Shown in pieces: positions 57,153-64,000 of a DNA stretch of 64,000 bases (within the stretch, counting starts at the first letter, position 1; the number at the start of each line of letters is the position of its first letter). The DNA comes from Clostridioides difficile CD160 (GTDB lineage Bacteria; Bacillota; Clostridia; Peptostreptococcales; Peptostreptococcaceae): positions 1-64,000 of the forward strand of contig NZ_AVHW01000021.1 of assembly GCF_000449425.2 (NCBI RefSeq), in the 5' to 3' direction. The notes beneath the pieces were generated by a model. The model made no database searches. It was not told the origin of the DNA and saw only the letters and a program-made list of their open reading frames with translations. The position numbers and the translations under genes are program-made.

Positions 57153-57186
57153 TAAAATATAAGAATGTAATTTTGGAGGTGAAACT

Positions 57187-57462
57187 ATGGATATTAAAAA
57201 TGTGAGTTCAAATATTGTAATAAATAATTATCTAAAAAATACGTCAGATGTAAAAAAAGTTCAAGAAGTTCAAAAAACCAGTAAAACAGACAAGATAGAA
57301 CTATCTAAATTTGCAAAGGAAATGGCAAGTGTATCAAGTATGAGTGATGAGACTATTAGAAATAAAAAAATAGAGGAAATAAAAAGTGCGTTGGAAAATG
57401 GAACTTACAAAATAAAGCCAGAAGAAATTGCAAAAAAAATGATAGAGGATATGCGAGGATAA
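57187..57462 (+). CDS. flgM: Anti-sigma-28 factor FlgM
   Basis: FlgM binds and holds sigma-D until the hook is finished. The 91-residue protein has a disordered N-terminus and the conserved C-terminal helices (SKTDKIELSKFAKEMASVSSM, then RNKKIEEIKSALENGTYKIKPEEIAKKMIEDM). Its TTGGAGGTG site is strong. The sigma-D-type promoter just upstream gives the usual autoregulated loop. Confidence 0.95.
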   Translation: MDIKNVSSNIVINNYLKNTSDVKKVQEVQKTSKTDKIELSKFAKEMASVSSMSDETIRNKKIEEIKSALENGTYKIKPEEIAKKMIEDMRG

Positions 57463-57466
57463 AGTC

Positions 57467-57883
57467 ATGATTACAGACTTAAAAGTTATAATATATGAAG
57501 AAAAAAAGATACTTAGTAATATGATGGAGTTATTAAAGGAACAATTTGATTATATAGTTGTAAAAGATATAGAAAATCTAAATAGGTTAAATACTAAACT
57601 AGAAGATATCAGTAGAGAACTTGCATCTATAGAGATAAAAAGAAGACAAATTTTTAATGATAATGTCTCAATGAGTGAAGTTATTGAAAATAGTAATGAT
57701 GAATATTTAAAAGAAATATATGCAGACCTTAAGCGTATTATTGCTTTGGCTAAGAATCAACAAGAGTCAAATGATTCTCTAATAAAGAAAGAACTTATCT
57801 TTACGAAAAAAATGATTAATTTTATAAAGCCAGTTGATAAACAAACTACAACTTATAATTCTTATGGAAATATTAGAAAATAG
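57467..57883 (+). CDS. flgN: FlgN family flagellar export chaperone
   Basis: This 138-residue, largely coiled-coil protein (IIYEEKKILSNMMELLKEQFDYIVVKDIENLNRLNTKLEDISRELASIEIKR) lies directly before flgK. FlgN chaperones FlgK and FlgL for secretion. The assignment comes from size, coiled-coil pattern and gene order. Confidence 0.88.
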   Translation: MITDLKVIIYEEKKILSNMMELLKEQFDYIVVKDIENLNRLNTKLEDISRELASIEIKRRQIFNDNVSMSEVIENSNDEYLKEIYADLKRIIALAKNQQESNDSLIKKELIFTKKMINFIKPVDKQTTTYNSYGNIRK

Positions 57884-57900
57884 ATATTGGGAGGAGAAAT

Positions 57901-59211
57901 ATGGCAGGATTATTTTCCATTTTAAATACAGCTAATTCGGGCATGAATGCGCATCAAAAAGCAATACAGACAATTTCTCATAATATAAGTAATCTGGACA
58001 CCGAAGGTTATTCTAGGCAGAGGACAGAGTTTGCTACAAATAGCCCAATGTATATGCCTAGCTTGAATAATGCAATTGGACGAGGTCAGCTGGGTACAGG
58101 TGTACATGTAACAGATGTAACAAGAGCTAGAAATAGTTTTTATGATTATCAATTTAGATCAGAAGCTCATAAATATGGTAAGACAGTTTCAAAGTATGAT
58201 TATTATAATACTATAGAAACTATAATAAATGAACCATCAGATTATGGTATATCTGCAGGTATAGATGACTTTTTTAAAGGATGGGAATCATTAGCAAAAG
58301 ATATAAATAGTGACAGTAAAAAAAGTCTCGTGGTAGAAAATGCATCAAATTTAGCAACTTTAATAAGTGAAAGTTATAAGAAGCTTGATAAATTAAAAGG
58401 AGATATAGATGATAATATAAATTCTGAAATAAAGCAGATAAATGATATGTTAAAAAGTCTTGAAGATTTGAATAAATCTATTGATGTTATATCTGGCTCG
58501 GGTTCTACTCCAAATGATTTACTTGATGAAAGAGATAGAATATTAGATGACTTAAGTTTTAAATTAGACCTTGAAAATAGTGATGTTAAAAATATGCTTG
58601 CAGATGGTAAATTAGAACTTAATGAACTAAAAAATCCGGATGGAACTTGGAAAACAGGTGTATCAGGAACCTTACAAGGTTTGTTTGAAATGCATGGCAA
58701 AGTTGATACATATAAAAGTGATTTAAAAGATGTATCTGATGGATTAGCTAAACAGATAAACGATGTTTATAATACTTCTGCTGGAATAACAGTAACAGAT
58801 TTTTTTATAACTTCAAATGTAGCTGGTGAAGATATTATAAAGGTAAATCCAGCTATAAAGAGTAACCCAAACGAATTAAAGCTTACTGCTGATGAGGCTT
58901 CAAAGATTGCTAAGTTAAAGGATGAAAAAGTAGATATTGGGGTAGTTGGTGGAAAAGTAAGTACAATAAGTGATCACTATAAAGCTTTTGCAGAATCAGT
59001 AGGTTTAGATTCTCAAAAAGTAAATCAAGATGAAGTGAATCAACGTAAAATTATAAATAATATTGATAACTCACGAATGAGTGTTTCAGGTGTATCTTTA
59101 GATGAAGAAATGACAGAACTTATAAAAGTACAACGTTCCTATCAAGCTAGTGCAAAAGTTATGTCAACAGCTGTACAACTGTTGGATGTTGTAATAAATG
59201 GAATAATTTAA
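57901..59211 (+). CDS. flgK: Flagellar hook-associated protein 1
   Basis: FlgK is the first hook-filament junction protein. The 436-residue protein has the N-terminal rod/hook motif FSILNTANSGMNAHQKAIQTISHNISNLDTEGYSRQ and the C-terminal coiled coil (LDEEMTELIKVQRSYQASAKVMSTAVQLLDVVIN). The middle domain is compact, so it is shorter than enteric FlgK. It begins 17 bases after flgN behind GGGAGGAG. Confidence 0.96.
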   Translation: MAGLFSILNTANSGMNAHQKAIQTISHNISNLDTEGYSRQRTEFATNSPMYMPSLNNAIGRGQLGTGVHVTDVTRARNSFYDYQFRSEAHKYGKTVSKYDYYNTIETIINEPSDYGISAGIDDFFKGWESLAKDINSDSKKSLVVENASNLATLISESYKKLDKLKGDIDDNINSEIKQINDMLKSLEDLNKSIDVISGSGSTPNDLLDERDRILDDLSFKLDLENSDVKNMLADGKLELNELKNPDGTWKTGVSGTLQGLFEMHGKVDTYKSDLKDVSDGLAKQINDVYNTSAGITVTDFFITSNVAGEDIIKVNPAIKSNPNELKLTADEASKIAKLKDEKVDIGVVGGKVSTISDHYKAFAESVGLDSQKVNQDEVNQRKIINNIDNSRMSVSGVSLDEEMTELIKVQRSYQASAKVMSTAVQLLDVVINGII

Positions 59212-59229
59212 TAGCAGGAGGAATCTATA

Positions 59230-60162
59230 ATGAGAGTTAGTACAGGTATGATGTCTAGTAGTTATCTAAACTCGCTACAAGATAATCTACAAAGATTAGA
59301 TAAGGTTAATAGACAAGTTAATACAACAAAAGAAATAAACAAATTATCAGATAATCCATATAAAGCAATAAAAATATTGAACTCAAAGAGTGAAATAAAA
59401 ACTATGGAGACTTATGTTGAGAATTGCAAAGATACAGGTGATTGGTTAGAAACTACTGATACTGCATTAGACCAACTGGGGAAATTATTATCAGATATAA
59501 AGAAAACTTTGGTAGCAAGTGGTGATGGTGCATATTCAGAGGGAGAGCTAACAACCCTTAGTAAAGAAACTAATGAAAAAATGAAAGAAATTGCAAATGC
59601 TTTAAATGCAACACATGAAGGGAAATATATATTTTCAGGTTCAAATACAGGTATACCACCTGTTGAATGTATAGATAATGCTGATGGCTCAGTGAGTTTA
59701 AAGTTTAATTCTAGTATAAATCTTAATAAATTAAATGATTCTTTAAGTATGGACATAGCTCAAGGAATAAGTGTAGATTACAATGTTAAATTGAGTAGTC
59801 TTGGATTTGACCCAACACAGGCTGACCCATTTAAAGAGCTAAATAACATATCAAAAAAATTGGCAAATCCAGATGCCGATGCTATAAAAGAGCTGACAAC
59901 AACTTGTCTAGGGGATATGGAGAAACTAATAGAAAATACAGTAAATGTTAGGTCTATATATGGAACAAAAGCAAATACAGTAGAGGCTATGAAGGAGAAA
60001 AATGATGATAGTTTGATACAGTTAAAGGATATTCTTTCACAAAATGAGGAAATAGATTATGGAGAAAAGCTTGTTCAATTAAAGGCAGCAGAGTTAACTT
60101 ATCAAGCTTCACTACAAACAGGAGGAAAGTTATTTAATGTATCTATATTAGATTACATATAG
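59230..60162 (+). CDS. flgL: Flagellar hook-associated protein 3
   Basis: FlgL is the second junction protein, related to flagellin. The 310-residue protein starts MRVSTGMMSSSYLNSLQDNLQRLDKVNRQVNTTKEINKLSDNP and ends LVQLKAAELTYQASLQTGGKLFNVSILDYI. These are the paired helices that form the filament-type core. It follows flgK by 18 bases. Confidence 0.95.
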   Translation: MRVSTGMMSSSYLNSLQDNLQRLDKVNRQVNTTKEINKLSDNPYKAIKILNSKSEIKTMETYVENCKDTGDWLETTDTALDQLGKLLSDIKKTLVASGDGAYSEGELTTLSKETNEKMKEIANALNATHEGKYIFSGSNTGIPPVECIDNADGSVSLKFNSSINLNKLNDSLSMDIAQGISVDYNVKLSSLGFDPTQADPFKELNNISKKLANPDADAIKELTTTCLGDMEKLIENTVNVRSIYGTKANTVEAMKEKNDDSLIQLKDILSQNEEIDYGEKLVQLKAAELTYQASLQTGGKLFNVSILDYI

Positions 60163-60177
60163 TAAAATAACACAGAT

Positions 60178-60570
60178 ATGATGAAGGTTACATTAAAAAA
60201 AGGAATACTAGGATTTGAAGATTTAAGAGAATATGAACTTTTAGATATAGAAAATAATGATGTTCTAAAAGAATTTAATTCTACTGAAGAAGATTGTATA
60301 GGATTCATTGTTGTATCACCATTTGAAATTATGAATGAATATGAAATATTTTTAAGTCAAGAGACAATTGAAAAACTAGATATAAAGTCTCCAAATGATA
60401 TTATGTTGTTTAACATAATCACTCTTGGAAGGACATTTGAAGAATCAACTGTGAACATGAAAGCTCCTATAGTAATAAATATAAGAAATAATTTTGCAAT
60501 GCAAATAATATTACCGGATGAGGAATATTCAATCAAGCATCCACTATTGCGAGGTGATGGTGGATGCTAG
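60178..60570 (+). CDS. fliW: Flagellar assembly factor FliW (CsrA antagonist)
   Basis: FliW binds flagellin and, when free, inhibits CsrA. The 130-residue protein has [28 protein letters not shown] and [30 protein letters not shown], all family-typical. The start has tandem ATG codons (60178 and 60181) and no visible Shine-Dalgarno. Translation may depend on coupling to flgL, which ends 15 bases before. It overlaps csrA by 7 bases. Confidence 0.95.
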   Translation: MMKVTLKKGILGFEDLREYELLDIENNDVLKEFNSTEEDCIGFIVVSPFEIMNEYEIFLSQETIEKLDIKSPNDIMLFNIITLGRTFEESTVNMKAPIVINIRNNFAMQIILPDEEYSIKHPLLRGDGGC

Positions 60571-60776
60571 TAATTTCAAGAAAAAAAGATGAAGCAGTAC
60601 TTATAGGAGATAACATAGAAGTCAAAGTTGTAGGAGTAGATGGAAATAATATAAAACTAGCTATATCTGCTCCTAATAACATAACTATATTGAGAAAAGA
60701 AATATATGAGAAAGTAAAAAGTGAAAATATAAAGGCCACAAATAAAAATATAAAAATTCTAAAATCATTAAAATAA
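60564..60776 (+). CDS. csrA: Carbon storage regulator CsrA
   Basis: This dimeric RNA-binding translational repressor has 70 residues starting [49 protein letters not shown] supplies the RNA-binding strand and helix. Its likely target is the fliC leader hairpin at 63498-63511. Placement right after fliW matches the Bacillus partner-switch. Confidence 0.97.
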   Translation: MLVISRKKDEAVLIGDNIEVKVVGVDGNNIKLAISAPNNITILRKEIYEKVKSENIKATNKNIKILKSLK

Positions 60777-60798
60777 AATGTTTGGAGGAAGTAATATT

Positions 60799-61194
60799 AT
60801 GTATGGAGAAAATCCTTATAATTCGTACAAGCAAAATGCAGTTTTTATGGCATCAAAGGAGCAACTGTTGCTTATGCTTGTTGATGGGACAGTAAAATAT
60901 ACAAAAATAGCCAGAGCAGCTATTATAGATAAAAATACACAGAGAGCACATAGAGAGCTTATAAGAGTTCAGGATATATTTACAGAACTGATGGTTACAT
61001 TGGACCAAAGTGCAGGGCAATGGGCAAAAGATATGTACAAAGTTTATGATTTTGTAAGATATGAACTTTCAAGAGCCAATATTAGAAAAGATATTCAAAT
61101 AATAGATAATGTGTTACCTGTAATAGAACAAATTAAAGATACATGGCATGAAGCTGATAAAAAAAGTAAAGAAGAAAGAAGTAGGTATAAATAA
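60799..61194 (+). CDS. fliS: Flagellin export chaperone FliS (copy 1)
   Basis: FliS keeps flagellin unpolymerised before export. I choose the ATG at 60799 because GGAGG (60784-60788) lies upstream of it and MYGENPYNSYKQNAVFMASKEQLLLMLVDG is the usual start. An upstream ATG at 60778 would put that site inside the gene. The 131-residue protein is helical. It overlaps the second copy by one base (TAATG). Confidence 0.94.
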   Translation: MYGENPYNSYKQNAVFMASKEQLLLMLVDGTVKYTKIARAAIIDKNTQRAHRELIRVQDIFTELMVTLDQSAGQWAKDMYKVYDFVRYELSRANIRKDIQIIDNVLPVIEQIKDTWHEADKKSKEERSRYK

Positions 61195-61550
61195 TGGATT
61201 TAAATTTAGATAAACTAAATGAGTTATCACAAGAAGAGTTATTACTAATGCTTGTAGATGGGACAGTAAAATATACTAATATATCAAGGGATGCACTTTT
61301 AAATAAGGATTATTTAAAAGCACATAACGAACTTGTAAGAGTTCAAAATATATTTACAGAATTGATGGTTACATTGGACCAAAATGCAGGGCAATGGGCA
61401 AAGGATATGTATAAGGTTTATGAATTTACAAAAGCTGAATTAATAAGAGCTGATGAAAATAAAGATGTCAAAACAATTGATGATATATTGCCAATAGTAA
61501 AACAAATCAGAGATACATGGCATGAAGTTTATAATAAATTAGAAATATAA
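61194..61550 (+). CDS. fliS: Flagellin export chaperone FliS (copy 2)
   Basis: This 118-residue FliS-like protein shares LLLMLVDGTVKYT and FTELMVTLDQ-AGQWAKDMYKVY with copy 1. It lacks the N-terminal tyrosine-rich cap (MYGENPYNSY) that in other FliS proteins contacts flagellin. It may therefore serve a different partner or modulate copy 1. The near-identity in the middle block suggests tandem duplication. Confidence 0.93.
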   Translation: MDLNLDKLNELSQEELLLMLVDGTVKYTNISRDALLNKDYLKAHNELVRVQNIFTELMVTLDQNAGQWAKDMYKVYEFTKAELIRADENKDVKTIDDILPIVKQIRDTWHEVYNKLEI

Positions 61551-61571
61551 TTATAGATGGGGGATAAAAAT

Positions 61572-63095
61572 ATGTCAAGTATAAGTCCTATAAGAGTTAC
61601 AGGCCTTTCAGGAAATTTTGATATGGAAGGTATAATAGAAGCTAGTATGACAAGAGATAAAGAAAAAGTTGATAAAGCAAAACAAGATCAACAAATAGTT
61701 AAATGGAAGCAAGAAATATATAGAAATATTATACAAGAATCAAAGGATCTTTATGATAAGTATTTAAGTATAGACTCTCCTAACAGTATAGTAAGTAAAA
61801 ATGCCTACTCTGCTACAAGAATAACTAGTTCTGATGAAAGTATTATAGTAGCAAAGGGGTCAGCTGGTGCAGAGAAAATAAATTATCAATTTGCAGTTTC
61901 TCAAATGGCTGAACCAGCAAAAGTTACTATTAAATTAAACTCAAGTGAGCCTATTGTTCAACAATTTCCACCAAATGCTAGTGGAGCAAGCTCTTTAACT
62001 ATCGGAGGTGTAAATATACCAATATCTGAACAAGATACCACAAGTACTATTGTAAGTAAGATAAATTCACTTTGTGCAGATAGTGATATAAAGGCTTCTT
62101 ATAGCGAGATGACAGGTGAATTGATTATTTCGAGAAAACAGACTGGTTCATCATCAGAACTTGATTTAAAAGTAAATGGGAATGATAATTTAGCTCAACA
62201 AATTGCTGATGATAATGGTATTACATTTGGAACTGATGCTAGTGGAAGTAAATTTGCAGTAGTAAATGGGAAAAATATGGAAGCTGATGTAACTGATGAA
62301 CAGGGAAGAGTAACGCATATAAGTAAAGAACAGAACTCATTTAAAATAGATAATATTGATTACAATGTAAATTCAAAAGGTACTTCTAAACTAGTTTCTG
62401 TTACTGATACTGAAGAAGCTACTAAAAACATGAAGGCATTTGTAGATGATTATAATAAGTTGATGGATAAGGTTTATGGACTAGTTACCACTAAAAAGCC
62501 AAAAGATTATCCACCTCTTACAGATGACCAAAAAGAAGATATGACAACTGAGGAAATAGAAAAATGGGAAAAAAAGGCTAAAGAAGGTATACTTAGAAAT
62601 GATGATGAACTAAGATCTTTTGTTGAAGATATTCAATCTGCATTTTTCGGAGATGGAAAAAATATTACTATATTAAGTAAACTGGGTATCAATGAACATG
62701 AGAATTATAATAAAAAGGGTCAAATATCATTTAATGCAGATACTTTTTCAAAGGCTCTTATAGATGATAGTGACAAAGTGTACAAAACTTTGGCTGGATA
62801 TTCTTCAAATTATGATGATAAAGGAATGTTTGAAAAGCTAAAAGATATTGTATATGATTATTCAGGAAGCTCATTCTCTAAATTTGTTAAAAAGTCTGGA
62901 ATAGAAAAGACTTCTTCTGCCAGTGAAAATGTATATTCAAAACAAATTGCAGAGCAAGAAAAAAATATAAACAGACTAGTTGAAAAAATGAATGATAAAG
63001 AAAAAAGACTTTATGCTAAATACTCAGCTTTAGAGTCTTTATTAAATCAATATTCTTCTCAGATGAACTATTTCTCGCAAGCACAAGGTAATTAG
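61572..63095 (+). CDS. fliD: Flagellar filament cap protein FliD (HAP2)
   Basis: FliD sits at the filament tip and helps flagellin polymerise; it is also an adhesin in C. difficile. I choose ATG 61572 because TGGGGGAT (61558-61565) precedes it. The ATG at 61557 overlaps that site. The 507-residue protein has an N-terminal coiled coil (IRVTGLSGNFDMEGIIEASMTRDKEKVDKAKQD), central D2/D3 domains and a C-terminal coiled coil (SKQIAEQEKNINRLVEKMNDKEKRLYAKYSALESLLNQY). Confidence 0.95.
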   Translation: MSSISPIRVTGLSGNFDMEGIIEASMTRDKEKVDKAKQDQQIVKWKQEIYRNIIQESKDLYDKYLSIDSPNSIVSKNAYSATRITSSDESIIVAKGSAGAEKINYQFAVSQMAEPAKVTIKLNSSEPIVQQFPPNASGASSLTIGGVNIPISEQDTTSTIVSKINSLCADSDIKASYSEMTGELIISRKQTGSSSELDLKVNGNDNLAQQIADDNGITFGTDASGSKFAVVNGKNMEADVTDEQGRVTHISKEQNSFKIDNIDYNVNSKGTSKLVSVTDTEEATKNMKAFVDDYNKLMDKVYGLVTTKKPKDYPPLTDDQKEDMTTEEIEKWEKKAKEGILRNDDELRSFVEDIQSAFFGDGKNITILSKLGINEHENYNKKGQISFNADTFSKALIDDSDKVYKTLAGYSSNYDDKGMFEKLKDIVYDYSGSSFSKFVKKSGIEKTSSASENVYSKQIAEQEKNINRLVEKMNDKEKRLYAKYSALESLLNQYSSQMNYFSQAQGN

Positions 63096-63097
63096 TT

Positions 63098-63433
63098 ATG
63101 GATAAATTAAAAGAAAAAATAAATTTATATAAAGATATATCTTTACAAATTATAGCTTTGATTAAAAAAGAGGAGTATAAAAATATAAGTAATAGAATAA
63201 ATGAGAGACAAGATATTATAGATAGTATAAGTGAAGTGGATAAAGATGATTTTATACAGCTTTATAATGATAATGAATTAATTGAAATTGATGATAGAAT
63301 AAAAAATTATTTACAAGAACAATTGTCAGAAGTAAAAAAAGAGTTACATGAGTACAAGCTTACTAAACAAGTAAACACAATGTATTATAGTTTAAATAGA
63401 GAAAAAGTAAATATTTTTAATAAAAAAGTATAA
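63098..63433 (+). CDS. FliT-like small flagellar protein (putative FliD chaperone)
   Basis: This 111-residue, charged, coiled-coil protein (MDKLKEKINLYKDISLQIIALIKKEEYKNISNRINERQDIIDSIS) starts 2 bases after the fliD stop codon. FliT chaperones are of this size and follow fliD in many genomes. Sequence similarity is too low to be sure. Translational coupling to fliD is likely. Confidence 0.75.
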   Translation: MDKLKEKINLYKDISLQIIALIKKEEYKNISNRINERQDIIDSISEVDKDDFIQLYNDNELIEIDDRIKNYLQEQLSEVKKELHEYKLTKQVNTMYYSLNREKVNIFNKKV

Positions 63434-63458
63434 AGTTATAGGTTAGCTTGTCCGATGA
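63431..63458 (+). promoter_or_regulatory. Sigma-D promoter of fliC
   Basis: TAAA (63431-63434), 16 bases, TCCGATGA (63451-63458) fit the sigma-28 consensus (TAAA-N15-GCCGATAA). It begins at the stop codon of the FliT-like gene and gives a leader of about 70 bases before fliC. Confidence 0.85.
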
Positions 63459-63497
63459 TATAAGTGAAGAATTAATATAAAAAGTTAAAAGTAGAAA

Positions 63498-63511
63498 TGA
63501 CAAGGATGTCA
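63498..63511 (+). promoter_or_regulatory. CsrA-binding hairpin in the fliC leader
   Basis: TGACA-AGGA-TGTCA is a perfect 5-bp stem with AGGA in the loop. It contains ACAAGGATGT, which matches the CsrA SELEX consensus RUACARGGAUGU apart from the first bases. A second GGA lies in the Shine-Dalgarno AAGGAGGG (63520-63527), 9 bases further on. CsrA bound to both would block translation. Confidence 0.85.
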
Positions 63512-63534
63512 ACTATACTAAGGAGGGTAAAATA

Positions 63535-64000
63535 ATGAGAGTTAATACAAATGTAAGTGCTTTGATAGCAAACAATCAAATGGGAAGAAACGTAAATGCT
63601 CAAAGTAAATCTATGGAGAAGTTATCTTCTGGGGTTAGAATAAAGAGAGCTGCTGATGATGCTGCTGGACTTGCAATATCTGAGAAAATGAGAGCTCAAA
63701 TAAAAGGTTTAGACCAAGCAGGAAGAAATGTTCAAGATGGTATATCTGTTGTACAAACAGCAGAGGGTGCATTAGAAGAGACTGGAAATATACTACAAAG
63801 AATGAGAACTCTATCATTACAATCTTCAAATGAAACTAATAATGCTGAGGAAAGAGATAAAATAGCTAATGAGTTATCACAATTAAAAGATGAGGTTGAA
63901 AGAATATCAAGTTCAATAGAATTTAATGGTAAGAAGCTACTTGATGGAAGTTCTACAGAAATAAGATTACAGGTTGGGGCTAACTATGGAACAAATGTTG
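63535..64000 (+). CDS. fliC: Flagellin FliC, N-terminal part (3' end outside window)
   Basis: This is the structural protein of the flagellar filament. The first 155 codons are present: MRVNTNVSALIANNQMGRNVNAQSKSMEKLSSGVRIKRAADDAAGLAISEKMRAQIKGLDQ, then the D1 domain with FNGKKLLDGSS. Codons 1-60 carry the classic D0 sequence. It starts behind AAGGAGGG and is controlled by the sigma-D promoter and CsrA hairpin upstream. The reading frame is open to the window end. Confidence 0.97.
   Translation, partial: MRVNTNVSALIANNQMGRNVNAQSKSMEKLSSGVRIKRAADDAAGLAISEKMRAQIKGLDQAGRNVQDGISVVQTAEGALEETGNILQRMRTLSLQSSNETNNAEERDKIANELSQLKDEVERISSSIEFNGKKLLDGSSTEIRLQVGANYGTNV

Overview
The window is a low-GC Firmicutes chromosome segment. 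Gene order and sequence signatures (pyrBKDE, groESL, guaA behind a guanine riboswitch, a purECFMNHDL operon, then late flagellar genes flgM-flgN-flgK-flgL-fliW-csrA-fliS-fliS-fliD-fliC) point to Clostridioides difficile. The strain cannot be fixed from this window. AGA arginine codons, TTG/GTG starts behind strong Shine-Dalgarno sites, and many stem-loop plus U-run terminators fit that assignment.

Layout. 1-2952: the 3' end of an IS200/IS605-type TnpB element with its omega-RNA-like right end, inserted next to the tail of a BlaR1-like M56 membrane protease gene. An intact M56 paralogue and a decayed third copy follow. 3378-7882: a secreted SH3-NlpC/P60 hydrolase, then the pyrimidine operon pyrB-K-D-E behind a PyrR-type RNA hairpin. 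8100-13865: a ketopantoate reductase-like gene, a LysR/YeiH-type divergent pair, an OGG1-type glycosylase and cardiolipin synthase. 13885-20147: groES-groEL under CIRCE, larB and a frameshifted larC (nickel-pincer cofactor), and guaA with a complete guanine riboswitch. 20150-21241: no large gene, but on the minus strand a compact unit of promoter, c-di-GMP-I riboswitch, terminator and a 58-codon ORF, plus an ArsR-like remnant. 21242-33120: a lipoprotein phosphoesterase, a LysR/ChrA1/ChrA2 cassette, an alpha/beta hydrolase, a transglutaminase-UvrA fusion with a MerR-type promoter, an acetyltransferase and a degenerate-GGDEF/EAL protein. 33382-39489: a PTS operon (PRD regulator split from its EIIA domain, EIIA, EIIC, EIIB, GatZ/KbaZ-like protein, HAD phosphatase). 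39659-40173: two small spore-coat-like genes. 40316-40700: a dead paralogue of the 21242 lipoprotein. 41070-51903: the eight-gene purine operon. 52108-55553: rmlD-A-C-B for dTDP-L-rhamnose. 55592-64000: the flagellar late region, ending inside fliC.

How it works together. Three nucleotide pathways are each covered by a distinct control element: PyrR hairpin on pyr, guanine riboswitch on guaA, and a possible PurR-like dyad at pur. c-di-GMP appears as a riboswitch and a probable phosphodiesterase. The flagellar block carries two sigma-D-type promoters (flgM, fliC). A textbook CsrA-binding hairpin lies in the fliC leader beside fliW and csrA, which is the complete FliW-CsrA-flagellin homeostatic loop.

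The most unusual items are the transglutaminase-UvrA2 fusion with a 19-bp-spacer dyad promoter (26259-29741), the c-di-GMP-controlled small ORF (20403-20773), the larC frameshift on an A10 run (17711-17720), and the PTS regulator whose EIIA domain sits in the -1 frame.
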